From assembly GCF_900178525.1 (NCBI RefSeq), contig NZ_FXDJ01000009.1:1477001-1541000 (forward strand): a stretch of 64,000 nt of DNA, written 5' to 3'. The notes below the pieces were generated by a model. The model saw nothing but the letters and a program-made list of their open reading frames with translations. It searched no databases and had not been told where the DNA came from. Below are positions 10,957 through 19,365 of this stretch, piece by piece; position 1 is the first letter of the stretch; each line of letters begins with the position of its first letter. The DNA comes from Massilibacteroides vaginae. Lineage in GTDB: Bacteria > Bacteroidota > Bacteroidia > Bacteroidales > Tannerellaceae. The position numbers were made by a program, and so were the translations under genes.

Positions 10957-12171
10957 TTAAAACATTTTACGAACTCTCTCTATACCTTCTATTAACGTGT
11001 CAATTTCCTTTTTCGTATTGTATAGAGCGAAAGAAGCTCTTACAGTTCCCTCTATTCCTAACTCGCGCATAAGCGGTTCAGCACAGTGATGTCCGGTTCT
11101 GACAGCAATACCGAGCCGATCTAATAACATACCCATATCGTAATGATGGATATTCCCGACAAGAAACGAAATAACGCAACTTTTATGCTTAGCTTCTCCG
11201 AAAATGCGCATGCCTTCAATGGCTTTTAGCCTTTCCGTAGCGTAACGAAGTAATTCATCTTCATAAGCTGAAATGTTATCAATGCCTATGTTTGTAACAT
11301 AATTAAGTGCTTCGGCAAGGGCGGTACTTCCGATGTAATCCGGGGTTCCGGCTTCAAACTTGAAGGGTAATTCGTTGAAAACTGTTTTTTCGAAAGAGAC
11401 AGAAGCGATCATTTCGCCACCACCCTGATACGGAGGTAGCTTTTCCAGCCATTCTTCCTTTCCATAGAGAATACCTATGCCGGTGGGCGCATATATTTTA
11501 TGTCCGGAGAAAACGTAAAAATCCACATCTAAAGCCTGTACATCCACTTTTATATGAGGAACGGCTTGCGCGCCATCCAATAAAACCGGTACACCGCGCT
11601 TGTGAGCCTCTTCGATAATTTCTGTTACAGGATTTACGGTGCCCAGAACATTAGATACATGAGTGACGGAAACTAATTTCGTTTTCTCGCTGAATAAGCT
11701 CTTGTAGCTATCCATGCATAATTCGCCCTTTTCAGTGATTGGTATCACTTTTAAGGAAATCCCCTTTCGAGCAGCTTGTATCTGCCAGGGCACAATGTTG
11801 GAATGATGCTCCATCGCGGATACGATTACCTCATCACCCGCTTCCATGAACTCTTCCGAAAACGAGGATGCGATCAGATTGATAGCCTCTGTTGTTCCTC
11901 GTGTAAAGATGATTTCATTGGATGATTTTGCATTTAAAAACGATTGTGCCGTTTTTCTTGCTTCTTCGTGTGCTTCCGTTGCTTTTTGGCTGAGGTAATG
12001 AACACCACGATGAATATTAGCGTTCAACGTATAGTAGCCTTGCTCAATCTTTTCAACAACTCTTTTTGGCTTCTGAGTTGTAGCACCATTGTCCAAATAA
12101 ACTAAGGGCTTGCCGTATATTGTCTCTTCAAGAATGGGAAAATCCTTACGGATAGTATCTATATCAAACAT
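10957..12171 (-). CDS. sufS: Cysteine desulfurase SufS
   Basis: A 404-residue PLP enzyme of the class II (SufS/CsdA) cysteine desulfurases. Visible are YLDNGATTQKP at the N-terminus, NIHRGVHYLS, EHHSNIVPWQ, the PLP lysine Lys225 in SGHKIYAPTG, and the catalytic loop Cys363 in RTGHHCAEPLM. It removes sulfur from cysteine and hands it to SufE Cys51 for Fe-S assembly. It is the first gene of the sufS-vanZ-rnhB run. A -7 box (TATCTTTG on the minus strand, 12200-12207) lies just upstream, and an 11-bp inverted repeat brackets the start codon and this box. Confidence 0.96.
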   Translation of the reverse strand: MFDIDTIRKDFPILEETIYGKPLVYLDNGATTQKPKRVVEKIEQGYYTLNANIHRGVHYLSQKATEAHEEARKTAQSFLNAKSSNEIIFTRGTTEAINLIASSFSEEFMEAGDEVIVSAMEHHSNIVPWQIQAARKGISLKVIPITEKGELCMDSYKSLFSEKTKLVSVTHVSNVLGTVNPVTEIIEEAHKRGVPVLLDGAQAVPHIKVDVQALDVDFYVFSGHKIYAPTGIGILYGKEEWLEKLPPYQGGGEMIASVSFEKTVFNELPFKFEAGTPDYIGSTALAEALNYVTNIGIDNISAYEDELLRYATERLKAIEGMRIFGEAKHKSCVISFLVGNIHHYDMGMLLDRLGIAVRTGHHCAEPLMRELGIEGTVRASFALYNTKKEIDTLIEGIERVRKMF

Positions 12172-12211
12172 CGTATCTTTCTTTTTTATATAACAAAAAC
12201 AAAGATACGAT
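12170..12211 (-). promoter_or_regulatory. sufS promoter with 11-bp inverted repeat
   Basis: On the minus strand TATCTTTG (12200-12207) is a -7 match. ATCGTATCTTT (12170-12180) and AAAGATACGAT (12201-12211) are perfect complements, so one arm covers the -7 box and the other the first codons. Because transcription should begin near 12193, the dyad acts at DNA level if at all, perhaps as an operator. Confidence 0.5.
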
Positions 12212-12228
12212 GTTTAAGGCATTTTTCT

Positions 12229-14472
12229 TTACAGTGACGGTGGAATCGATTCAGGACTTGTTGCCCATAATTTGTTCGGGGTGTCTCCCATGATAAACGA
12301 AAGCACTCCGCCCTTCATGATGTCTTCATGAAGAATGTAGCTTTTATTGTAATCTTTGCCATTTAAACGGGCGGATTGGATATAGATATTCTTATCCGAG
12401 GCGCCTTTAGCTTCAATTGTAAATGTTTTTCCGTTTTCCAGTGTAATTGTACTTTCTGCAAACGTGGGACTGCCAATCACGTAAAGAGGCATTCCCGGGC
12501 AAACGGGATAAAAGCCCATCATTGTAAACACTAACCAAGCAGACATTTGTCCGGCATCTTCATTACCGCAGTGTCCGTCCGGTGTTGTGAAATACTCGGT
12601 GTTGATAATGTTATGCACCCATTGCTGTGTTTTCCAAGGTTCGCCGGCGTAAGCATACAGGTAGGAAATGTGGTGTCCCGGTTCATTACCGTGCCAATAA
12701 TATTTTCCCTCAAAAAATGTATCTAACCTGTTGATAAAATGATCTTTGCCGCCCATTTGCTTAATCAGACCCGCCACGTCTTGTGGAACATACCAAGTGT
12801 AATGGTAAGGCGTTCCTTCACAAATGTAGGAGACAAACTTATTCGGATCAAAATCTTCTATCCAGCTACCATTTGCGTTTCGTCCCCGTGCATATCCTGT
12901 TTCAGGATCAATCACATTGCGATAGTTTTGCGCACGTTTAACAAGCACTTGATAATCCTCTTGTTTCCCAAGTTTCTTGGCTACCTGCGCAAGCACATAA
13001 TCATCGTAGGCGTATTCCAGTGTGCGGGAAACCTGTTCGCGTTTATGAAAAGCATCCAACACCTCGTCTTCCAGTGGAATGTAGTTATACTTGAGGTACG
13101 ACTCTAATGCTCTACGACCTTTGCCATCACGATAGCTGGCGGAGTCGGTGTTTACTTCAAACGCATTCTTGCGCATAGCCTTGTATGCCTTTTCGTAATC
13201 GAAACCGGGAATGTCTTTCATAATAGCATCTCCCAACATAGCGATGCAGTGATCGCCAATCATTGCCGCGGTGTAGCTATTCCACGATGGGAAGATCGGT
13301 AGCCAACCCCCTTGTTCCGCTTTTATAATTAAAGAGTTTGCCATATCACCATTTCGTTTCGGATCAAGAATCGTAAAAAGAGGATGCACGGCTCTGTACG
13401 TATCCCATTGGGAAAAGTCGCAATAGTAAGTAGAGCCGTTTGTATTCAGAATTTCCTTGCCCGTGTCAAATCGCGGATAAGAGCCATCTACATCACTAAA
13501 CGTACGAGGTAAAAAATGTGTGCTGTAGAGGGCCGTGTAGAATTTAACTTTTTGCTCTTCTGTTCCCCCTTTTACCATTACTCGGCCTAATGTTTCGCTC
13601 CAAATTTGAGAAGATTCTTGTCTGATATATTCAAAAGACTTGCTTCCAATTTCAGCTTCAAGATTTTTCCTTGCGTTTTCTATACTTGTAAAAGAGGTTC
13701 CAATTTTCACCTCCGCGCTTTTAACACCGGAAGGAAGTTTTACCCAAGCCCCCGTGCTTAACTCATTTTGCCATACGTCCGAATCAAGAAACTCATCATC
13801 AAGTTGAATAATGAAATGTCCGCTGAAACCCGTCTCCATTCCCCAGCCCTGATAAATACGGTGAACAGGATTATACCCCGTGATTTCTTTTTTCTTAACA
13901 TCTATTGAAATATAACCTTGACCTTCATCGCTGTTAGGTTCAATAATAATGTAGCGATCTCCCTCTCCGTCAAACGTAAAGCGCATAACTGAAGAGCGTG
14001 AAAGCCCGGCAAGTTCAGCGTTGATCTTATAATCCTCCAGGAAAACGCTGTAATAGGAGGGGGAGGAGATTTCCCTATCATGACTGAATCGAGAGGACCG
14101 TTCTTTTGTGTCGGTAATTAGTTTTCCACTTAGAGGCATGATCGTTACACTCCCATAATCTTGCGTACACGATCCATTCATCCAATGACTTGCCCTGAAT
14201 CCCTGAATCCGATCTTGAAAATAATAGTATGGAGGATGACATTTCTGTTCAGTTTCCTGAGTCTGTGCAACCCAGTTAGTCATACCATGTGGTACACCTA
14301 CCGCCGGCATAATCTGTCCCCGTTCTTCCGTAGAATTATGATCTTTCCCCTCAACTACGCGAATATCCGTACCAATAAGCGGATTCACATAGATTTCAGG
14401 ATTATACCTCTGTTTACTACAGGAAAGAAAAACCGTGATTAGTAATGCTAATATGAGATTGTGCTTTTTCAT
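12229..14472 (-). CDS. GH92 family alpha-mannosidase, lipoprotein
   Basis: A 747-residue secreted lipoprotein (lipobox FLSC, Cys18) of glycoside hydrolase family 92, the calcium-dependent exo-alpha-mannosidases that trim mannose from N-glycans or yeast mannan. Features are the N-terminal YVNPLIGTD, the central FSQWDTYRAVHPLF, the HYTWYVPQDV segment, and the catalytic-site motif GHCGNEDAGQMSAW. ATG at 14472 is chosen because it opens directly with a signal peptide (MKKHNLILALLITVFLSC); the longer open frame adds a non-signal leader. It is not next to a SusC/SusD pair. The linkage specificity cannot be read from sequence. Confidence 0.93.
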   Translation of the reverse strand: MKKHNLILALLITVFLSCSKQRYNPEIYVNPLIGTDIRVVEGKDHNSTEERGQIMPAVGVPHGMTNWVAQTQETEQKCHPPYYYFQDRIQGFRASHWMNGSCTQDYGSVTIMPLSGKLITDTKERSSRFSHDREISSPSYYSVFLEDYKINAELAGLSRSSVMRFTFDGEGDRYIIIEPNSDEGQGYISIDVKKKEITGYNPVHRIYQGWGMETGFSGHFIIQLDDEFLDSDVWQNELSTGAWVKLPSGVKSAEVKIGTSFTSIENARKNLEAEIGSKSFEYIRQESSQIWSETLGRVMVKGGTEEQKVKFYTALYSTHFLPRTFSDVDGSYPRFDTGKEILNTNGSTYYCDFSQWDTYRAVHPLFTILDPKRNGDMANSLIIKAEQGGWLPIFPSWNSYTAAMIGDHCIAMLGDAIMKDIPGFDYEKAYKAMRKNAFEVNTDSASYRDGKGRRALESYLKYNYIPLEDEVLDAFHKREQVSRTLEYAYDDYVLAQVAKKLGKQEDYQVLVKRAQNYRNVIDPETGYARGRNANGSWIEDFDPNKFVSYICEGTPYHYTWYVPQDVAGLIKQMGGKDHFINRLDTFFEGKYYWHGNEPGHHISYLYAYAGEPWKTQQWVHNIINTEYFTTPDGHCGNEDAGQMSAWLVFTMMGFYPVCPGMPLYVIGSPTFAESTITLENGKTFTIEAKGASDKNIYIQSARLNGKDYNKSYILHEDIMKGGVLSFIMGDTPNKLWATSPESIPPSL

Positions 14473-14564
14473 AAGTATACTGATAACCCTATTGTGTCTG
14501 AATTGTATGCATACATTTCTAACAAAATGTAAATATAGAGGAATGAAATGTGAATGCAAAAGAT

Positions 14565-15071
14565 TTAGGGATTCGTTTCGGTGTTTCGTAGATAGATTAT
14601 ATGATCTGTTACTGAGAATGAGGTGAAGACGGGGTGAAGTAATAAGGCGTCTTCTTCAATTTGCAGATCAAAATTGTTGGTTTCGGGTCCGCGAAGGAAG
14701 ATTATGTGTTTTGTGTGGGTAGGGATTTTAACGCTTGTGTTGGCCGGACCTTCAGGCGAAATTGATATGCCGGGTTTTACTATGTCTTCCAATCGGATCA
14801 ACAATGTATCGCCGGTCTGAAATGTGCTTCTGAGAATTCCATAATTGCCATACGGGTATGTTTTTGTGGTTTCAATATGTAGGTAAATACCTTCTTCATC
14901 GGCAGGTATCGAGTCGGTCGATGAGGTCTGCTCTGTCAGCGTTATCGTTATGTCAGACATTAATGCCTGGGGGGTGATGTATTTCGCAAACAGATCATCT
15001 GTTTCATCCTGACTGCATGCCGTGAATAAAACCGATAAAATGGTCAATATGTAGAATAAACGACTTTTCAT
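14565..15071 (-). CDS. Orphan lipoprotein of unknown function
   Basis: A 168-residue protein with a clear lipoprotein signal (LFTAC, Cys19) and a Ser/Thr/Asp-rich, beta-rich mature part without cysteines or a recognisable enzyme motif. I do not recognise the family. It lies on the same strand as the GH92 mannosidase, 92 bases upstream of it, so the two may be co-expressed. It may be a small surface or periplasmic beta-sandwich protein; no function is assigned. Confidence 0.7.
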   Translation of the reverse strand: MKSRLFYILTILSVLFTACSQDETDDLFAKYITPQALMSDITITLTEQTSSTDSIPADEEGIYLHIETTKTYPYGNYGILRSTFQTGDTLLIRLEDIVKPGISISPEGPANTSVKIPTHTKHIIFLRGPETNNFDLQIEEDALLLHPVFTSFSVTDHIIYLRNTETNP

Positions 15072-15149
15072 ATACTATTGTATATATATAAGACGTAATT
15101 GAGGGTAAAATGTTGCATTAAAGAGTAAGTTTTTTTTCACTGCTGCTTT

Positions 15150-16517
15150 TTATTTTCGTTTAACAACGCAGCGTTTTTTCCAATAACCGGTTTTGTAATA
15201 AATAAAGGTAATGGTGAATGCAATCACAATACTTAATCCGATGGCCCACCAGATACCGATACGTCCGAATGTTTCGCCTAAATAGTAAGCAAGTGGGATT
15301 CGGATTAGCCAAAGGGAGAATAGGCTAACCATCATCGTGAAGAAAGTATCCCCGGCTCCACGAAGAGCGCCATTATAGATGTTTAATGCTCCGTGGAATA
15401 CAAGGAAACCGGCTGTGATTACTAAGAATTCCCGGCCTATCTGTATTACCTGACGGTCATTGGTGAAGGCTTGCATAATAACATCTCCCCAGAACCATAA
15501 AACCGTAAACATCACCAAGCTGAAACAAACATTTATATAGAGGGAGAAGCGCAATCCTCTTCTTACACGATTGAATTTCCCGGCACCTATATTTTGTCCG
15601 GCAAAGGCCGCTAAAGCACCGGAGAGTGTAAGTATAGCTTGTGTAATAATGGTGTCTATTTTTCCTGCTGCCCCATAGGCCGTCAGCGTATCTGTACCGA
15701 AACTATTTACAATGCTAAGTAAAGCGATGAGGCCAAGAGCAATCGCGCATTGTTGTATGCTGGTTGGCAGTCCGATTTTTAACCCCTCCTTGAATAACTT
15801 CATATTGAACAGCAGGTCTTTTTTCTTTATAGAGAGTAGAGGGTGCGTGTTGTTTACATAGATAAGCGCAATACACATTCCGACTCCTTGAGCAATTACT
15901 GTCGCTCTGGCTGCACCTTCAATACCCCATTTAAGGATGAGGATGAAAACGAGGTCGAGCGCGATGTTTAGCATAGTGGTAATCAAAATAAAAATCATAG
16001 GTTTGATCGATTCGCCTATGCCGCGAAGTATGGAAATGATGCTGTTAAATGTAACAAATAGAAACGTACCTCCCACATAAATTTTAAAATAGGCTACCGC
16101 TTGTGGTATAACGTCTTCCGGAGTATTGGTCAGCCGGAAGATCGGTTCTGCGAAAATAATCCCGCCAATAGATAATACAATGCCAATGCCCAACATGAAA
16201 ATAAAGAAAGACGAAAAAGCACCCTGCACCTTATCATATTCGCGTGCTCCGAAATACTGTGAAACTACAACCGAAGTACCGCTACCTATCCCGATCACCA
16301 ATGAAATTATGAAGTAATAAATAAAAAAAGATGCCGAAATTGCAGCAAGTGCCTCTTTGCCAAGAAACTGCCCCACGATGATGCTGTCCGTTATCGTGTA
16401 TGTCTGTTGTAATATGTTACCTATTAATAGCGGGATGGCAAATCGCAGGATTACTTTCCATTCTTTGCCTTGAGTAAGGTCGTTATGTCCATTCTTCTTT
16501 TTAGAATTCTCCGCCAT
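15150..16517 (-). CDS. MATE family efflux transporter
   Basis: A 455-residue inner-membrane protein with twelve hydrophobic segments in two related halves (MatE domains about 25-185 and 250-410). Motifs include the N-terminal PLLIGNILQQTYTITDSIIVGQF, here read as the usual first MATE helix, and the second-half AFAGQNIGAGK. Members export drugs or metabolites using Na+ or H+ gradients. A basic tail (KKRCVVKRK) ends the protein. It follows the YihY-like gene with a 9-base gap, so rnpB, yihY and this gene probably share a transcript. The substrate is unknown. Confidence 0.9.
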   Translation of the reverse strand: MAENSKKKNGHNDLTQGKEWKVILRFAIPLLIGNILQQTYTITDSIIVGQFLGKEALAAISASFFIYYFIISLVIGIGSGTSVVVSQYFGAREYDKVQGAFSSFFIFMLGIGIVLSIGGIIFAEPIFRLTNTPEDVIPQAVAYFKIYVGGTFLFVTFNSIISILRGIGESIKPMIFILITTMLNIALDLVFILILKWGIEGAARATVIAQGVGMCIALIYVNNTHPLLSIKKKDLLFNMKLFKEGLKIGLPTSIQQCAIALGLIALLSIVNSFGTDTLTAYGAAGKIDTIITQAILTLSGALAAFAGQNIGAGKFNRVRRGLRFSLYINVCFSLVMFTVLWFWGDVIMQAFTNDRQVIQIGREFLVITAGFLVFHGALNIYNGALRGAGDTFFTMMVSLFSLWLIRIPLAYYLGETFGRIGIWWAIGLSIVIAFTITFIYYKTGYWKKRCVVKRK

Positions 16518-16526
16518 GTCGATAAA

Positions 16527-17891
16527 TCAAATGTCTTTCAAAAGAATAGACGAATTCTCTTTCATCATGTCTGCTCTGGTCTTTAAAAGCGCTTCCCATT
16601 CTTTTTTGAGTAGCTCAGACGTGTCGATCTTGAAATTTTCGGATCCACGTTCGTCTATTTTAGAGAAAAGCAAACCGATACTCAGTTGGTTGATGTCTAA
16701 TGCCGGTTGATAATGAACAACACGATCGTCGTCTCCGTAACGGGTTTCCGCGATAATATTCAGCTCGTTCAGCAGGTATAAGATTTCAGTTGTAATTCGA
16801 ATGGGTATGCGGTAAGTCTCAGATATTTCATCCGCTGTATAAGGCTTTTCCCCTTTTGCAAAACGCTTGGCTATTAAGGAAGCGATGAGTAATGTGAGAA
16901 AGTCTTTGTACCGGCGCGTAATATGTTTGCTGTCCCGGTCGAAACTGAATTTGTTTACATTTTGTGAAGCATAAGAAATCTCCGCACCGAAGAGACAGAT
17001 CAGCCAGGAGAGTTGTAGCCAAAGTAATAATAACGGTAAGGCGGCAAAACTACCATAAATTGCATTGTATTTACTTACCCAAATCTGACCATTTATATAG
17101 AGGTATTGAAACAGCTGAAAAGCTGTGCCTGCTAAAACGGCAGCGAGCAAACCATTTATAAAACGTACTTTCGTGTTTGGAAGAAGCAGATATAAAACGG
17201 TAAATGCCAGAATTGTCATAACAAAAGGCGAGATGTTGAGAATAAACTCGACAACAGGAGTGAAAAATACATACTGATTCAGAAAAGTACCCCTCAACGT
17301 AGAAAGAAAGATCGATATACCACTCGATGCGGTTATCAGTATAGGTAATAAAAGGAATAGCCCCATATAATCCATGATCTTGCGCGTCCAAGACCGGGCT
17401 TTTTGTATTTGCCAGATATTATTGAACGTATCTTCAATGGATGAAATAAGATTAATAACGGTGTAGAATAATAAGATCAGACCGACACCGATGATTATCC
17501 CTCCTTGTGCTTGTGCCAAATAGCTTTCTACATACTCGAAAGCCTTACTCAGTTCCAGTTCGTGACCGGGAAAGAAAACAAACAGTTGTTGCCTTACCGC
17601 CCCCTGAAAACCAAAACCCTTAGCAATACCCACAAGAACGGCTAATAGCGGTACGATAGCAAGCAATGTGCTGTAGGTGAGTGCTGAGGCTTTTGTTTGT
17701 AGCTCCTGACTTTGAAATCCCCTTACTGCCAGAATAACGGTTTTAATCGTGTTTATATAAATCTCCTTCAGGCCGCTTACTTCGTGTTCTGTTATCCTCC
17801 AGATATCGTAAGAGACAAACCGGATCAGTCTGGAAAAGAAATTTCCTATCCGTTCTATAATTGTTTTCTTATGACTATCCTCTGTTTGCAT
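16527..17891 (-). CDS. YihY/BrkB family membrane protein
   Basis: A 454-residue protein of the YihY (formerly 'ribonuclease BN') family. It has five to six membrane helices between about residues 50 and 310, including SALTYSTLLAIVPLLAVLVG and the GSFAALPLLLLWLQLSW motif, followed by a soluble C-terminal part (about 330-450) with a winged-helix-like stretch (YTADEISETYRIPIRI). The role is not established; the old RNase BN label was an error in E. coli. ATG at 17891 is chosen because the longer frame would start inside RNase P RNA. It begins only about 20 bases after the 3' end of rnpB. Confidence 0.85.
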   Translation of the reverse strand: MQTEDSHKKTIIERIGNFFSRLIRFVSYDIWRITEHEVSGLKEIYINTIKTVILAVRGFQSQELQTKASALTYSTLLAIVPLLAVLVGIAKGFGFQGAVRQQLFVFFPGHELELSKAFEYVESYLAQAQGGIIIGVGLILLFYTVINLISSIEDTFNNIWQIQKARSWTRKIMDYMGLFLLLPILITASSGISIFLSTLRGTFLNQYVFFTPVVEFILNISPFVMTILAFTVLYLLLPNTKVRFINGLLAAVLAGTAFQLFQYLYINGQIWVSKYNAIYGSFAALPLLLLWLQLSWLICLFGAEISYASQNVNKFSFDRDSKHITRRYKDFLTLLIASLIAKRFAKGEKPYTADEISETYRIPIRITTEILYLLNELNIIAETRYGDDDRVVHYQPALDINQLSIGLLFSKIDERGSENFKIDTSELLKKEWEALLKTRADMMKENSSILLKDI

Positions 17892-17911
17892 AAGCTGAAT
17901 TTTAAAAATAT

Positions 17912-18273
17912 AACAGTCTGCCTGTAAGCCGGGTTCTGTGCTTCGCGCTTTATTAAGAGCGGAAGTGTCTGTCATTTATCTAATCTTATTGTCGCCAATA
18001 AGCTCAAGCGGTCTACCCCCCGGCATCGGGCGGACAGCCCTACATGCGCCGGTATACATGACCTTACAACCCATAAGGCGTACGGCATCTCGTATTGCTA
18101 CGAAACCCGGTAGGCTCTTACCCTGCCTTTTCACCCTTACCGAACGAATCCGGCGGTACTTTTCTGTTACGCTTCTCTACCCTCACGAATAGCTTCCCGT
18201 TAGGAAGTATGGTGTCCTTTGTTGCCCGGACGTTCCTCTTGCCCGAAAGCAAGCGACAGACCGGCAGACTGTA
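17912..18273 (-). ncRNA. rnpB: RNase P RNA (class A)
   Basis: About 360 bases on the minus strand form the catalytic RNA of RNase P, which matures tRNA 5' ends. The P1 helix is CAGTCTGCC (18263-18271, minus strand) paired with GGCAGACTG (17914-17922). The conserved core GAGGAACGTCCGGGC lies near the 5' end, and ACAGAACCCGGCTTACAGG near the 3' end. A strong promoter lies directly upstream. The ends are set by the P1 helix and could move by a few bases. Confidence 0.93.
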
Positions 18274-18278
18274 TCTGA

Positions 18279-18308
18279 CAAAGATAATATAAAAAAACCG
18301 GCTGCAAA
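18279..18308 (-). promoter_or_regulatory. Promoter for rnpB
   Basis: On the minus strand TTTG (18305-18308), an 18-base spacer and TATCTTTG (18279-18286) form a -33/-7 pair ending a few bases before the RNase P RNA. Confidence 0.7.
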
Positions 18309-18398
18309 GAAATGTATCCCTAACGAAACACTACTATTTGTTATCCATGCTGACGAAGAGAAGCAATTTGTAAGTTGTTGATAAACGTTTATGACTTA

Positions 18399-19208
18399 TC
18401 AATCGCCCTTGTTCGCGCTCATTTCAGCCTGTGTGCGCTTTATATGTATGAACCAATATAAACAACCGATTAAAACCCCTCCACCAATCAGATTGCCTAT
18501 TGTAGACGGAATCAGATTCTGAAGAATAAACGTGGTCCAGGAAATATCGGCTCCGGAATAGATTGCTGCCGGAATAAAAAACATATTTGCGATAGAGTGC
18601 TCATAGCCTAACGTAACAAAAATCATGATGGGGGTCCATATTCCAATGTATTTCCCAATTACATCATTGGACGCGCACCCCAGCCAAACTCCCAGACAGA
18701 CCAACCAGTTTGCGCCTATACCTTTAATTACTACCGTGAGGAAATCTTGGTTCACTTTGTTCTCGGCTAAATGAAACAAATAGCTTTGCCAGGGATCTTT
18801 ATCAAGCAACCCTACATGATTAGACAGTAAAAAGGCGATAAATTGCGTACCCACAAAATTTAAAACGTAAGAGAGAAAAAGGTATTTCAAAAAGGTGCCA
18901 ACACGGATCTGTTTCCTTAAAAGCGGGATGGTCAACGTAGCGCAATTACTTGTAAAAAGATCAGACCCTGTAAAAATGATCATGATTAATCCCACGGGAA
19001 AAAGTGCGCCGGCGGCAAACTTGATCAAACCTATACTGTCCGTACTCATACCCCCGGCCACCACAACACTCAGTAAGCTCCCTAATGCGATAAACGCACC
19101 ACCTTGTATAGATAAGAACACAAAGGTAGATAACGGGTATTTCGTTTTTTGCAATCCAGCGTCACTGAATAGCAAAGTTGTTTTCCGGGGCGAATTATAA
19201 TTCTCCAT
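18399..19208 (-). CDS. Formate/nitrite transporter family channel (FocA-like)
   Basis: A 269-residue inner-membrane protein of the FNT family with six helices. It shows the family motifs GGAFIALGSLLSVVV, FTGSDLFTSN, NWLVCLGVWLGCASND and GYEHSIANMFFIPAA; the latter holds the pore histidine essential in FocA. FNT proteins pass formate, nitrite or hydrosulfide as pentameric channels. No pyruvate formate-lyase is nearby, so the ion is unknown; formate is the usual guess in a fermenting anaerobe. The start at 19208 (MENYNSPRKT) is preferred over an in-frame ATG six codons upstream. A -7 box (TACCTTTG, 19224-19231) lies just upstream. Confidence 0.9.
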   Translation of the reverse strand: MENYNSPRKTTLLFSDAGLQKTKYPLSTFVFLSIQGGAFIALGSLLSVVVAGGMSTDSIGLIKFAAGALFPVGLIMIIFTGSDLFTSNCATLTIPLLRKQIRVGTFLKYLFLSYVLNFVGTQFIAFLLSNHVGLLDKDPWQSYLFHLAENKVNQDFLTVVIKGIGANWLVCLGVWLGCASNDVIGKYIGIWTPIMIFVTLGYEHSIANMFFIPAAIYSGADISWTTFILQNLIPSTIGNLIGGGVLIGCLYWFIHIKRTQAEMSANKGD

Positions 19209-19223
19209 TATTTTTTTTAACCG

Positions 19224-19268
19224 CAAAGGTATATGTTTATCACTAAAGAATAAATAGCCCTTTTAATC
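19224..19268 (-). promoter_or_regulatory. Promoter region of the FNT gene with an 18-bp shared element
   Basis: On the minus strand TACCTTTG (19224-19231) fits the -7 consensus. A TTTA at the -33 position (19251-19254, 19-base spacer) is the end of an 18-base element (19251-19268) found again, identical and in the same orientation, upstream of the ECF sigma gene at 36643-36660. Confidence 0.5.
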
Positions 19269-19365
19269 AATGTAATATTGTCTGGAAATATTAATTGAGT
19301 GAGTTTTCTCATTAATTTGTATTAATGAATATTTATTGATTGCTCAGAGCCAAATGAGTTATATA

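Noticed and set aside
17892-17975. Upstream extension of the YihY protein
   Set aside because: It would place the start codon inside RNase P RNA.
18095-18292. Coding frames across 17938-18292 on the plus strand
   Set aside because: This is RNase P RNA on the minus strand; the frames arise from its GC-rich structured sequence.
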